Shown one piece after another: positions 17,331 through 26,583 of a DNA stretch of 64,000 bases (position 1 is the stretch's first letter; each line of letters begins with the position of its first letter). The position numbers were made by a program, and so were the translations under genes. The notes beneath the pieces were generated by a model. That model had not been told where the DNA came from, did no database searches, and worked only from the letters and a program-made list of their open reading frames with translations. This DNA comes from Chloroflexota bacterium (GTDB taxonomy: Bacteria; Chloroflexota; Anaerolineae; Anaerolineales; Villigracilaceae): positions 558,001-622,000 of the forward strand of contig JABFGC010000001.1 of the NCBI GenBank assembly GCA_013112685.1, in the 5' to 3' direction.

Positions 17331-18695
17331 TCATATCCCCCGTCCGCTGATGATCACCAGGACGGTCTTGAACAAAATGTAGGCATCCATCCATAGGGAC
17401 CAGTTGCTGATGTAATATTCGTCCATCCTCAACCGTTCATGGAAGGTCGTATTATGCCTGCCGGCAACCTGCCACCAGCCCGTCAGCCCCGGTTTGACAC
17501 GCAGGATGGTGGCGGCATAGCCGCCCATTTTTTGCAACTCGGATGGCAGGTATGCCCTGGGACCCACTAAACTCATCTCGCCTTTGAGCGCATTCCAAAG
17601 CTGCGGGAGTTCATCCAGGCTGTAGCGGCGCAACCACCTGCCCACTCGTGTGACGCGCGGATCCCTCATCAGTTTGTGATGTTTCTCGTATTCGAGCCGG
17701 GCGGCAGGGTCATTTTTCAAAAGTTCATACAGATTTTGTTCGGCGTTCATCTCCATTGTGCGGAATTTGATCACCTTGAATCGTTTGAACCCTTCGCCGA
17801 GACGTTCCTGGTAAAAAAATACCGGCCCGGGCGAGTCAATATACACCAGCAAAGCCAAAATCGCCCAGAAAGGGATGAGAGCAATCAGGAGGATCAGACT
17901 CGCCCCAAAATCAATGGAACGCTTGACCCACTTGGATGGACCCTCAAAAAGGTGATAATGAACCTCCAGCCCCAACTGTCCCTCCAGATCACGGGGTTCA
18001 ATCCAAAGCGACCCTAAATTTTCCGCCTGTCGAAAAAGAATGACTTTTCGATAGCTTTTATTTAATAGCCGTGCGTATTTATCCGCCGGGGTACCGGGAG
18101 AGAGCGCCAGAATTGCGATTTCCCCCAACGGGGCGCTGTCTTGCCGCCGAATCGATTTCACCGGCAGCAATTTTGTGGAATACCACCCAAGACGACGGAT
18201 ACGCCTCAATGAGGTAACAATCTGCCTTGCCCATGCACCGTCGCCAAAGACAACCACCGGCACCCCATACCAGGAAAACCGCGAGATAAAACTGCGAACG
18301 ATGAAATGCACCAACGGCAACATCACCATGGAAAGTATCCAACCGATCAAGAGAATCGAACGGGAATAATCCTGAAAGGGTTTGACCAAGAACGAGACCC
18401 CTGCCAGCAGGAAGAAGGCAAGCGTAATGGCTTTTCCCATCTTTTCCAATTCCCGAACGGCGGTCAAGCCATAACCGGGATACAATCCCTGAATGAAAAA
18501 TACGGCAACGCAAAATAAGATCCCCATTTGCATCAAAGGTTCCGTGGAACTCCAAACCGCTTCCCGCAGGAAAAAGGGAGTCAGAACCTGCCGAAGCAAA
18601 AACGACAAGCGAAAGATAAGATAAAGGAATATAACGTCCGCGGTGATCAGGATGGCGTTAACCAAATATCTCCGCCCATGTGCGTTACTAATCAT
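17331..18695 (-). CDS. polyprenyl glycosylphosphotransferase (initiating sugar transferase)
   Basis: 454 residues. Four or five membrane helices and a CoA-binding-like middle are followed by the catalytic bacterial sugar transferase domain: SPGPVFFYQERLG, FKVIKFRTME, RVTRVGRWLRRYSLDELPQL, GEMSLVGPRAYLP and VKPGLTGWWQVAGR. This WbaP/WcaJ-type enzyme puts the first sugar-1-phosphate onto undecaprenyl phosphate, starting the repeat unit built by the glycosyltransferases of the same locus. The N-terminal topology is complete for the long-form family. Confidence 0.92.
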   Translation of the reverse strand: MISNAHGRRYLVNAILITADVIFLYLIFRLSFLLRQVLTPFFLREAVWSSTEPLMQMGILFCVAVFFIQGLYPGYGLTAVRELEKMGKAITLAFFLLAGVSFLVKPFQDYSRSILLIGWILSMVMLPLVHFIVRSFISRFSWYGVPVVVFGDGAWARQIVTSLRRIRRLGWYSTKLLPVKSIRRQDSAPLGEIAILALSPGTPADKYARLLNKSYRKVILFRQAENLGSLWIEPRDLEGQLGLEVHYHLFEGPSKWVKRSIDFGASLILLIALIPFWAILALLVYIDSPGPVFFYQERLGEGFKRFKVIKFRTMEMNAEQNLYELLKNDPAARLEYEKHHKLMRDPRVTRVGRWLRRYSLDELPQLWNALKGEMSLVGPRAYLPSELQKMGGYAATILRVKPGLTGWWQVAGRHNTTFHERLRMDEYYISNWSLWMDAYILFKTVLVIISGRGI

Positions 18696-18772
18696 GTTTA
18701 TGGCTCCACTACTTTATCCGATGGTGTTCTCCCAGGCGACAGTTGCCTCGAAGATGAGTGTCACTGGATGGA

Positions 18773-20031
18773 TTATTCTTCCCGATGCCATGAATTTCCG
18801 GGTTGTCTCAGCCATTCCCGCCAATGGATTTCAAATTGCCCAAGGATCCGATGGGTATCCCAATTGCTGACAACATACTCACGCCCCTTTTTGCCCAATT
18901 CATCTCTTTGAATGGGAGAGTTTGCCAGCCGCTGAATCTGTTCCTCGAGTGCCGCAATGTCTCCTGGTGGGACGAGAACGCCAGCCTCCTTCATAACCTG
19001 ACCGAGTTCGGTGTCTGCATGGGCGGTGGCAATGACCACCCTGCCGCTGGCTAGCATGCCGCTCAACTTGGAAGGCATGACCAGGTCGGCGGCATCGGCT
19101 TTTTGGAGCAGCACGTGAATATCCGCTACATTCAACAATTGGTTCAGGGTTTCAACCGGCTGTACGGACAGAAATTGCACGTTTGGGAGTCCTTTCGAGG
19201 CGTGTTCAAGGCTGGGGCGGGCAACCCCGTCTCCGCTTAGAATGAAGCGAATACGAGGTTGATCCTGCAAGCGGCGGGCAACTTCAATAAGGTCCTCCAG
19301 CCCTTGTTTCCTGCCCATCGTCCCTGCATACAGAATCACGACCGAATCTGCGGGCAGGTTGAGGCTGGCGCGAAGTGGATTGATTTTATCATCCAATGGA
19401 TATATCCGATGAGTATCCACCCAGTTTGGGAACAGGACGGTTTTGTTCGGTGGGATGCCTTTGCTTTGAAGGTGGCGCAACATCGCCTCGGAAATGGTGG
19501 AAACCTGGTCGAACCCATTCAGCAACCAGCGTTCGAATCGAGTCGCCAAAGCCGCCAGCCATTTGCCGCCAGGGAATAGACCCAGTTTGAGCGCGGCATC
19601 CAATTCGAAATCCTGTATGTGAAGCCATGCCCGTGTTTTGCAAAGGCGGGCAAACATCAATGCGAAAGGAGCGTTCATGAGTGCGGGGGCAATGCAGAGG
19701 ATCGCATCCGGCTTCCATCGCAATTGGGAAAAGAGAACTGGCAGGCTGGAAAGGGCAAAACTTGCCAGGTGAATCAGCCGTGTAACGCCGGTGGGACGCC
19801 TCGGCACCCACAGGGGACAGCGGTGGACTTCCACCCCCTGCCGGTCTCCACTTGATAGCGACTGGCATGGTAGCCCCGCCCCACCTGCCAGTGCGGATAG
19901 TAGGGCGGCGTGGTGATGACATGCACCGCATATCCCTGCCCGGCAAGATAGGCGGCGAGTTCCCCGCTGTATTTTCCGATGCCGGTGGGTTCGGGGTAAA
20001 AGTTAAGACCAAGAATGAGAATTTTCAGCAA
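18773..20031 (-). CDS. WcaI-type glycosyltransferase family 4 (one frameshift)
   Basis: Starts MLKILILGLNFYPEPTGIGKYSGELA, the WcaI signature. One base is missing in a G-run near 19846, after RYQVETGRG. With that base restored the frame continues EVHRCPLWVPRRPTGVTRLIHL to a 419-residue enzyme. The C-terminal GT-B half has ILYAGTMGRKQGLEDLIEVA and a nucleotide-sugar site around VMPSKLSGMLASGRVVIATA. Likely adds a sugar to the lipid-linked glycan at the cytoplasmic face. Confidence 0.85.
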
Positions 20032-20045
20032 GGGCGCGCCTTCTA

Positions 20046-20780
20046 TTATTTTTCTTTCTTTGAGAATAAAAAGTCGCCTTGAATCGCCCTGCCATGCTCG
20101 TAATACAGGTTATGAATGCCGCTTAGAACGAACCCTCTCTGCGCGAGCCACGCAATGATTTCGTGCGCCAGCGCCTGCCCTTTATATAATTCAACAAACG
20201 AACACTCGATGTAAAGATGCGAAAATTTATCAAGGATATCTTCGCTGCCTTGTAAAACTTCCAGTTCAAAGCCCTGCACGTCAATCTTCAGGAGGGAGGC
20301 GGCGGGCAGCGAGACGGCGTCCAGCGCCTCAGATAGGGGCAGCACCGTCACTTCACGCGCTTCGACCTCCGCCGCGCCGGGGAATATGGCGGACTGGGTT
20401 TGGCTGACAGGTAGTATGGAGGATGAGTCGTCGTCTTTTGTTACGTGCAATGTGGCGGTGGTTTTCTCTCTTCCGATGGCATAGGGATAGAGTTTCACTT
20501 TCGAGTCGTTCCCAAAGATCGTTCGAAAGACCCGCGCGGGTTCCTCCAGCGGCTCAAAAGAATGGATGAGCGCATTGGGAAAAACTTTGCGGGCAATCAG
20601 GGCAGACTGCCCACGATTGGCGCCCACGTCCACGATGCATTCGCAAACAAGGGATTGAAGGACTTCCGTATGTTCCGTTCCCGCCGCTGCGCCTTTGATC
20701 AGCGCGGAGGTTAGAAATGGATCGCGGAGAATATTGGATAGTTTTTTGAGCCTGAGCCAAAATAGGGTTAACATAATCAC
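20046..20780 (-). CDS. FkbM-family methyltransferase
   Basis: 244 residues. SAM-binding motif I is CIVDVGANRGQSALIARKVF. The acidic SFEPLEEP follows, and the FkbM hallmark LLKIDVQGFELEVLQGSEDIL is intact. Members O-methylate sugars or polyketides. This is one of three FkbM genes in the locus, which suggests a multiply methylated glycan. Spaced 6 bp from the upstream methyltransferase gene. Confidence 0.88.
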   Translation of the reverse strand: MIMLTLFWLRLKKLSNILRDPFLTSALIKGAAAGTEHTEVLQSLVCECIVDVGANRGQSALIARKVFPNALIHSFEPLEEPARVFRTIFGNDSKVKLYPYAIGREKTTATLHVTKDDDSSSILPVSQTQSAIFPGAAEVEAREVTVLPLSEALDAVSLPAASLLKIDVQGFELEVLQGSEDILDKFSHLYIECSFVELYKGQALAHEIIAWLAQRGFVLSGIHNLYYEHGRAIQGDFLFSKKEK

Positions 20781-20786
20781 TGTGTT

Positions 20787-21509
20787 TTACAAAGTCTGCG
20801 TCGGTTTGCGAAGGATCACCTGCGCCCAACTGGTCAGGTAGGGGTTGGGGTGTTTCGAGAGAAAGACCGTATAGGCTCTATGGATTTCCCGCACGATGGG
20901 AATTCGCGAGTAATACGTGGTGCCGAAGAAGCCCCGGTATTCGACGATCTCATAGCCGATCTCTCTCAGCATTTTCAGCATGGGCGGGGTGGGTCCGTAG
21001 GTCCAACTGTAATATGCAGGGAATTTCCCGGTTTGGTAACGGTCGCGCGGGAGGAATATATCCAACAAAAAGGAGGAAAGCCACTCCGGTATCAGTTTGT
21101 TCACAAGGTAGGGCAGGGCGTACAGGGTCGGGAAATAATGCACAGCAATGCCTCCCGGCTTGAGCAGCAAGTAAACATTTTTGTGAAACAACCTGCCGTT
21201 CCGCACATGCTCCGCCATCATTTTGGTGACGACAAAATCAAACTGCCCCGTTTCTGGAAAGTCAACCGCCTCCATATCCTGAACCAGTTTTTTATACCCT
21301 TTGGGAGCCTTTTCCAACTCTTTGCTGGAAATGTCCAAAACGGTGCAGTCCAGTAAGTGCGCTTCGATAAATTCCAGCGGCAGGACGGGGTTGGCGCCGC
21401 CGCCAATATCACAGATGATGCGGACGTTATATGCACGCACCAGTCCCTGGATATATTCGGAGTATTCATTCCATTCGTTTTGGGATAGGAGATAAGTTAT
21501 TTTGGTCAT
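20787..21509 (-). CDS. class I SAM-dependent methyltransferase
   Basis: 240 residues. Motif I is IICDIGGGANPVLPLEF, followed by VLDISSKELEKAP and the later FDFVVTKMMAEHV and LLLKPGGIAVHYFPT segments, a standard Methyltransf_11-like order. The context points to modification of a sugar or lipid-linked glycan, but the target is not evident. It begins 6 bp after the end of the upstream glycosyltransferase gene. Confidence 0.78.
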   Translation of the reverse strand: MTKITYLLSQNEWNEYSEYIQGLVRAYNVRIICDIGGGANPVLPLEFIEAHLLDCTVLDISSKELEKAPKGYKKLVQDMEAVDFPETGQFDFVVTKMMAEHVRNGRLFHKNVYLLLKPGGIAVHYFPTLYALPYLVNKLIPEWLSSFLLDIFLPRDRYQTGKFPAYYSWTYGPTPPMLKMLREIGYEIVEYRGFFGTTYYSRIPIVREIHRAYTVFLSKHPNPYLTSWAQVILRKPTQTL

Positions 21510-21514
21510 CGAAT

Positions 21515-22633
21515 TTATGATCCAGGATTGTAGGATTGGGAATTGTCTGAGCCAGCAACCTCCTTGTCCGCAGCAAGAGATTTCAGAAGGTCCTGTAATT
21601 GGAAATTCGCTTTCTCACGCATGGCACGATATTGTTCCCGCCCGGCGCGGATGCATTGTTGATATTTCTGCGGATCGTTCAACCAGCCTTCCAATATTTC
21701 CAGTGCCGCATCTACAAAACTGCCTTCTTCGGAAATCGCCCCACCCGCCTGCCCAATTTGAGCGGGAATGCAGCCGCGACCGAAGGCAATGACCGGCACA
21801 CCGGCGGACAATGCCTCCCAGACGACAAGCGGCTCGGCTTCATTGGCGTATTTCGTGGGGAAGATGAAAGCGTCAACGTCATGAAAGAAGCGGTGTTTCT
21901 CCTCCCCATATACAGCGCCGCGCCATTCTAACGATCCCGCCTGCCTCGCTTCCAATAACGCCTGCGATAATTCCTTTTCATGGCAGGGACCTGCGGCAAT
22001 GCTATTCAATGCCAAACTGCGCGAGCGGATTGCGCGGCTGAGTTCGACGAACTCCCATCCGCCTTTTTCGGCGGTGATATTGCTCATAAAACCGATGGAT
22101 CGGATCATTTTTCGTTCTTTCTCCTGCGGATGGGTGGGTATAAAAGCCAGATTAGAGAGGACAAGGATTCGGTTCCATCCATATTTCTCTTGAAGAAGAG
22201 TGCGCATTTTCTGGCAGAGCACCACATGGGTCGCTTTTCCACCCGCAATGATAAAAAGCAATTGAGCCAGACGGTTCTTTTTCGTTAAATAAGCGACGCT
22301 GTGGTGATGGAGAAAAAGCCTCGCGCCAAGCAGCCGCACAATCAACAAGCTGATTGCGTCATACACCTGCCCCCATCCGCCCGAAAGAGATACGTAGACT
22401 ATCGTTCCAGGGGATGCGGACTTCAATAAATGTCCCCACACATGCATCATAACCATCAAGCGCTGCAGGCGGGATAGCAGCCCGCTTTCCAACGAATTGA
22501 TGGCAGTGCTGAGCCTGGAGACATGCCATCCATGGGGCCCGGCAAACTCGAAGATCGCCTGGTTGATTGCCGCCATCCCGTAAACTGGCGGGGGAAAGGC
22601 TCCAACTACGATAAGGTTACCTTTGTCAATCAT
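21515..22633 (-). CDS. glycosyltransferase family 4
   Basis: 372 residues of GT-B fold. The N-terminal glycine loop is VGAFPPPVYGMAAINQAIF and the C-terminal donor-binding region is ANEAEPLVVWEALSAGVPV, containing the E-x7-E type motif, followed by IAFGRGCIPAQIGQAGG. Acts in the cytoplasm on a lipid-linked acceptor using a nucleotide sugar. Donor identity is unknown. Only 3 bp separate it from the gene upstream. Confidence 0.85.
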   Translation of the reverse strand: MIDKGNLIVVGAFPPPVYGMAAINQAIFEFAGPHGWHVSRLSTAINSLESGLLSRLQRLMVMMHVWGHLLKSASPGTIVYVSLSGGWGQVYDAISLLIVRLLGARLFLHHHSVAYLTKKNRLAQLLFIIAGGKATHVVLCQKMRTLLQEKYGWNRILVLSNLAFIPTHPQEKERKMIRSIGFMSNITAEKGGWEFVELSRAIRSRSLALNSIAAGPCHEKELSQALLEARQAGSLEWRGAVYGEEKHRFFHDVDAFIFPTKYANEAEPLVVWEALSAGVPVIAFGRGCIPAQIGQAGGAISEEGSFVDAALEILEGWLNDPQKYQQCIRAGREQYRAMREKANFQLQDLLKSLAADKEVAGSDNSQSYNPGS

Positions 22634-22636
22634 GGA

Positions 22637-23413
22637 CTACAGAACTTTTAACTCCCCACTACCTACTGCTAAGCAGGTATATGCGTTGTACCCATATTCT
22701 TCAAAATACGATTTTCTTTGCAACAACCTCTTAAGAGCCAAATAAACAGGGCGTAATCGAAGAATCGATTCCCTGAGAAAAGTCTTTTTTAATCTCCTGT
22801 TCTTGTACCAATTGAGACGTATAACTTCAACAGACGTGTGAGAAAAATGCTCTGAAATGATTTCATACCCTTCCGACTTGAGCAGAAATTTAAAAAGTGA
22901 AGGCGTGAAAATATTTATGTGTCCGTATGACAGAAAATACTTAATTTTCGAGTCAACATCGTTCGAATAATCGAGGGGGATTTCGAAAACCTGAAAATGA
23001 CTTATTCTTCTGATCTCTCGAAGGAGCAGGCGTGGATACTCAACATGTTCGATCACATGAGAGCAATATGCCAGATCAAATTCCTTGTCGGTATATGGCG
23101 TTTCATAACCATTAAATTTCTTAACTTCTTTCAGTCTTGGAAGATTCCTCTTTAAAATTTGAGATATTCCCGTCTCGGAAAGCTCCAACGCGTATAGTTC
23201 CGAGAACGTTCCTGAGGAATCCAGATATTTCAAAATACTTCCCTCTCCTGCCCCATATTCAACCACCTTGTTAAATTTATGATCCCCGCAAACTTTCAAG
23301 ATATTGGCGGCTTTGTACTTGCCTCCGATTTCTCGCCATTCGGTCATCTGATCAGTATACTGCTCATCATACGCAGTTTGAATACTAGAGTGATTAATCG
23401 CGTCGGGTTTCAT
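22637..23413 (-). CDS. class I SAM-dependent methyltransferase of the glycan locus
   Basis: 258 residues. VVEYGAGEGSILKYLDSSGT is motif I and FDLAYCSHVIEHVEYPRLLLREI the characteristic motif II region. The base composition is visibly more AT-rich than the flanking chromosome, as are its neighbours to about 29 kb. Overlaps the upstream FkbM gene by 20 bp. The target is unknown. Confidence 0.78.
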   Translation of the reverse strand: MKPDAINHSSIQTAYDEQYTDQMTEWREIGGKYKAANILKVCGDHKFNKVVEYGAGEGSILKYLDSSGTFSELYALELSETGISQILKRNLPRLKEVKKFNGYETPYTDKEFDLAYCSHVIEHVEYPRLLLREIRRISHFQVFEIPLDYSNDVDSKIKYFLSYGHINIFTPSLFKFLLKSEGYEIISEHFSHTSVEVIRLNWYKNRRLKKTFLRESILRLRPVYLALKRLLQRKSYFEEYGYNAYTCLAVGSGELKVL

Positions 23414-24125
23414 AATTTTTCACCGTTGGCAAATGAATGAAACTAAACTCCTCCAACTTGATCGAGTAGGCAAAAAGAGCATATCCCATGCGTGTCAGCT
23501 GGCGAATCGCCTGTTTGGTCCTTGGTACGCCAATCTCGGGAAAACCGTGATGAAACTCAACCAGGATTTGAATGGGACGTATATTTATCCTTTCGAGGTC
23601 ATTGATCACATCATATTCCGATCCTTCTATATCCATCTTGAGCAAGTCTATTCTGTTGTGCGATAATTCTTTCATGATTGTATCAAGCCGTTTAACGGGA
23701 GCCTGTACAAATTCAGTTTGTCCAGACGAACGTTTGATGGTCGAATGAGATATAAAATCATTGTTTTCTGGAGGATAAAATGAAATTAAGCCATCCGCTT
23801 TCCCAATCCCATACTCATTTATTATGATCTTGTCCGGCAGGTTTTGGGATTTTGCCCATGCGAGCGACTTTGGCGTGGGGTCAAACGAAAACACATTCAC
23901 GTTGAACTTGTTTATTAATTCCAATTCAAAGGTTAGATCTTCGCCAATACCAAAAGAGTATATGATGGATTTGGGATTTATGTAATCCACAGCCACGGTA
24001 TACCGACCATACCATGCACCAAACGTCTGCTTTCTACAGGCGTATTCAATCCTTGGTACATATCTCGCTTGCAGTACCCATCTTGACCACCTTGTGAAGA
24101 GATTAGTTATTTTTTGGAAAATCAT
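23394..24125 (-). CDS. FkbM-family methyltransferase
   Basis: 243 residues. IIYSFGIGEDLTFELELINKF replaces the usual glycine-rich motif I, FSFDPTPKSLAWAKSQ is the acidic SAM ribose-binding strand, and IDLLKMDIEGSEYDVINDLE is the FkbM hallmark. The second of three FkbM genes here. Sugar O-methylation is the likely role. Confidence 0.82.
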   Translation of the reverse strand: MIFQKITNLFTRWSRWVLQARYVPRIEYACRKQTFGAWYGRYTVAVDYINPKSIIYSFGIGEDLTFELELINKFNVNVFSFDPTPKSLAWAKSQNLPDKIIINEYGIGKADGLISFYPPENNDFISHSTIKRSSGQTEFVQAPVKRLDTIMKELSHNRIDLLKMDIEGSEYDVINDLERINIRPIQILVEFHHGFPEIGVPRTKQAIRQLTRMGYALFAYSIKLEEFSFIHLPTVKNYETRRD

Positions 24126-24161
24126 TTCTGAACCGTGAGATCAACAAGAAAATTTACCTCT

Positions 24162-25259
24162 TTACGCATTAAGAATACCCAGGAGTCTCTTGTGATAAGG
24201 CGGTATGCTCAAAGTTTTGTAAGAGGAGTATGCGTTATTACGAACTTCGCCTAATACAGTTTTATCCAAATTCCAGACATCTCCCAATATGTTTTGAAGC
24301 ATTTTCACATCGCCTTTTCTTTTCAGTAACCATCCGTTGATGCCGTGCTGAATGTATTCAGGCTCGGGTCCCATATGTTCCGCAAGATTAGCGTGTGTGA
24401 TTACCGGCAGGCTCAATGAAAGCATATGCACGACATTCAACCCCATAAAACCGGGACCGCAGCCAATGCGGCAGGTGCGCGAAATTTCGGTGATTTTTTT
24501 CTGGTCGAACACGCCGCCATAATATTTAAGCCAGTGGGGGAATTGCGCGGCTTTTTCTTCGAGTATGGCTCGCCACGGTCCATCGCCGATGATGTGGGCT
24601 TCCACATCCAGCCCGTCCTTCTCGCGCAAAGTTTGAATGGCAGAAATCAACACATCCACGCCGCAGCCATCGCGCACGCGCCCAACGAAGAAGATACCTT
24701 TTTCTTTGCCTGTTTTTTCTTCCGGGCGGACGGGAAAGTCATTATACAGCGTGTTATAGTCCACAGGCAGTTTGGCGTCGTTTTGAATAAACGCCAAAGA
24801 CTCGCGCACTTTGGGCGTATAGCAAATATACGCGTGGGATAAAGCAACAATCAGCCTGTACATCCACTTTTTAAGGGCGCCAGCATTCGGTTGTTTGACC
24901 AGCCCATGTCCGCGAGGATATACCGGAATGCTGAGCAGTTTTCCCAAAAGCAATACGCCCCAAAAGCTCAAATAGCGCGGATTCGCCCAGATCAAAACCG
25001 CGTCGGGGCGCGTCCGCCAAAGATGTGCAAGCAAGCCGCCCTGATACATGCCCCAGCGCTCCCCAAAGGGGCGCTTATCTGTCACTTGAATCCAGCGCAC
25101 ATTGGGGTGTTCAAATGGCGCTTGACCGCCAAACCCAAGCCCTTGCGGCTCAGGGCTGTATAACACATCAATTTTCGCGCGTCCGCTTTCTGCCATGCCG
25201 CGAAAAACGGGAAGAATATAAGAGGTTAAGACGGGAAACACAATTACAAGTCTTTTCAT
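24162..25259 (-). CDS. glycosyltransferase family 4
   Basis: 365 residues. The N-terminal half carries MKRLVIVFPVLTSYILPVFRG and the C-terminal half has IFFVGRVRDGCGVDVLISAI, GDGPWRAILEEKA and a donor loop GLNVVHMLSLSLPVITHANL, followed by HGINGWLLK. GT-B fold typical of GT4. The stop of the polymerase gene upstream overlaps its start by 4 bp, so the two are coupled. Confidence 0.85.
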   Translation of the reverse strand: MKRLVIVFPVLTSYILPVFRGMAESGRAKIDVLYSPEPQGLGFGGQAPFEHPNVRWIQVTDKRPFGERWGMYQGGLLAHLWRTRPDAVLIWANPRYLSFWGVLLLGKLLSIPVYPRGHGLVKQPNAGALKKWMYRLIVALSHAYICYTPKVRESLAFIQNDAKLPVDYNTLYNDFPVRPEEKTGKEKGIFFVGRVRDGCGVDVLISAIQTLREKDGLDVEAHIIGDGPWRAILEEKAAQFPHWLKYYGGVFDQKKITEISRTCRIGCGPGFMGLNVVHMLSLSLPVITHANLAEHMGPEPEYIQHGINGWLLKRKGDVKMLQNILGDVWNLDKTVLGEVRNNAYSSYKTLSIPPYHKRLLGILNA

Positions 25260-26560
25260 ATTTCAGCGTCTCGCGGCTTGCCTAAAACAAATTTTTTTTG
25301 GGGTAAAATTTTCCAAAACAAACGAATGGCGGCATACAAAAGAGAAAGAACAATAATATTCACAATAACATCCGCAACCGGCTGCCTAATAATCAAAAAA
25401 CCAAGTAAAAATTTAAGATAATTATTCATTGGAAAAACTTGACACAAAGATCGAATCAGCTTCAGCGTCAGCCACAAAATAAGGGGATACAAGAGCAAGC
25501 CAAATATCCAGAAATTGAGATAAACCTCACCCCATAGAAGTGGCACCATTGAAACGCCCCTGCCAGGGATATACAACTCGCCCACCTGCACGGTAACGGT
25601 TAAAGGCTTGTCAGCCCAAATACTACGAGGGATGACCCAGGCAAAAACGCGCAAGAAACTAGAACCGTAAATTGGCGTAAATACCACGCCTGTTTTTTCA
25701 AACAAATCCAACATGAACACCAAGTCCCAGCTCTCAAAGACTTTGGAAAGTCCCAGTAGGGTATTTTGGTTTGCCACTGTTTTAACAAGGGTTTGAAGAA
25801 ACTCCATCGGGCTTAGTTCATACAAAAGCCTGCGCACATCCTGATACACGCCCAAAGAAACCATCACCGGCAGCAAGGCGCCGATGACCGCCAACAACAA
25901 GGCAGTGCCATACCTTCTGGCAATGTAGAGAAAACCAGCAATGCCAATCATCAAAATCACGATGCGATTGCCGACATACAAAAATTCGTACGCCATAATT
26001 AAGGAAACGATTGCGCCCGCTTGAATCAAGGTCAGGCGCTTCAAATGCAAAAATTCAAATGTGTAAGAAACGATAATCAACCGGGCTGCCCATATAAGGT
26101 ACATGGCTAAAATAATCAGCGTGCCACCTTCTTCAATAAATTCGTGGCGCGTAAAATACCAATGCCCGCCTTGCAGCAGACCGCTGGCAAACAAAACATA
26201 CAACTGAAAAGAAAAATACAGAATGATTGAAGCCCAATACATAAACATCTCGCGCCCCGGCGACACGGAAGGTTGTTCTTTTGTGTCACGGCTGAGGAAT
26301 GCAAACACCAATAGCGTTTCCAGCACAAAAATAAACAATATCACCAAAGGCAACACAGTTTCGGTAAATCGGGGAATGTTGGGGTCTAAAACTTTCAGTT
26401 CCCTTGCCGCAATCAGTGGAACAAAGACAAAGTAAAACATGCCCACCATTAACCCCAGAGCTTCCCAGCGGTCATTGTGAATCAAGCGGCGGGAGAGCAC
26501 AAAACCACCTAAAAGCAGTGACAATATTAGTATAAAAAAAAGGTCTTGCATCCACATCAT
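25256..26560 (-). CDS. wzy: Wzy-like oligosaccharide repeat-unit polymerase
   Basis: 434 residues with about 12 membrane helices and a large loop before YGSSFLRVFAWVIPRSIWADKP, the hallmark region of O-antigen polymerases of the EpsG/Wzy type. It would join undecaprenyl-linked repeat units at the outer face of the membrane. Wzy proteins share little sequence, so the call rests on topology, this loop and the presence of Wzx and Wzz beside it. Confidence 0.75.
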   Translation of the reverse strand: MMWMQDLFFILILSLLLGGFVLSRRLIHNDRWEALGLMVGMFYFVFVPLIAARELKVLDPNIPRFTETVLPLVILFIFVLETLLVFAFLSRDTKEQPSVSPGREMFMYWASIILYFSFQLYVLFASGLLQGGHWYFTRHEFIEEGGTLIILAMYLIWAARLIIVSYTFEFLHLKRLTLIQAGAIVSLIMAYEFLYVGNRIVILMIGIAGFLYIARRYGTALLLAVIGALLPVMVSLGVYQDVRRLLYELSPMEFLQTLVKTVANQNTLLGLSKVFESWDLVFMLDLFEKTGVVFTPIYGSSFLRVFAWVIPRSIWADKPLTVTVQVGELYIPGRGVSMVPLLWGEVYLNFWIFGLLLYPLILWLTLKLIRSLCQVFPMNNYLKFLLGFLIIRQPVADVIVNIIVLSLLYAAIRLFWKILPQKKFVLGKPRDAEI

Positions 26561-26583
26561 TTTATTTTCATCCTAAATTGGAT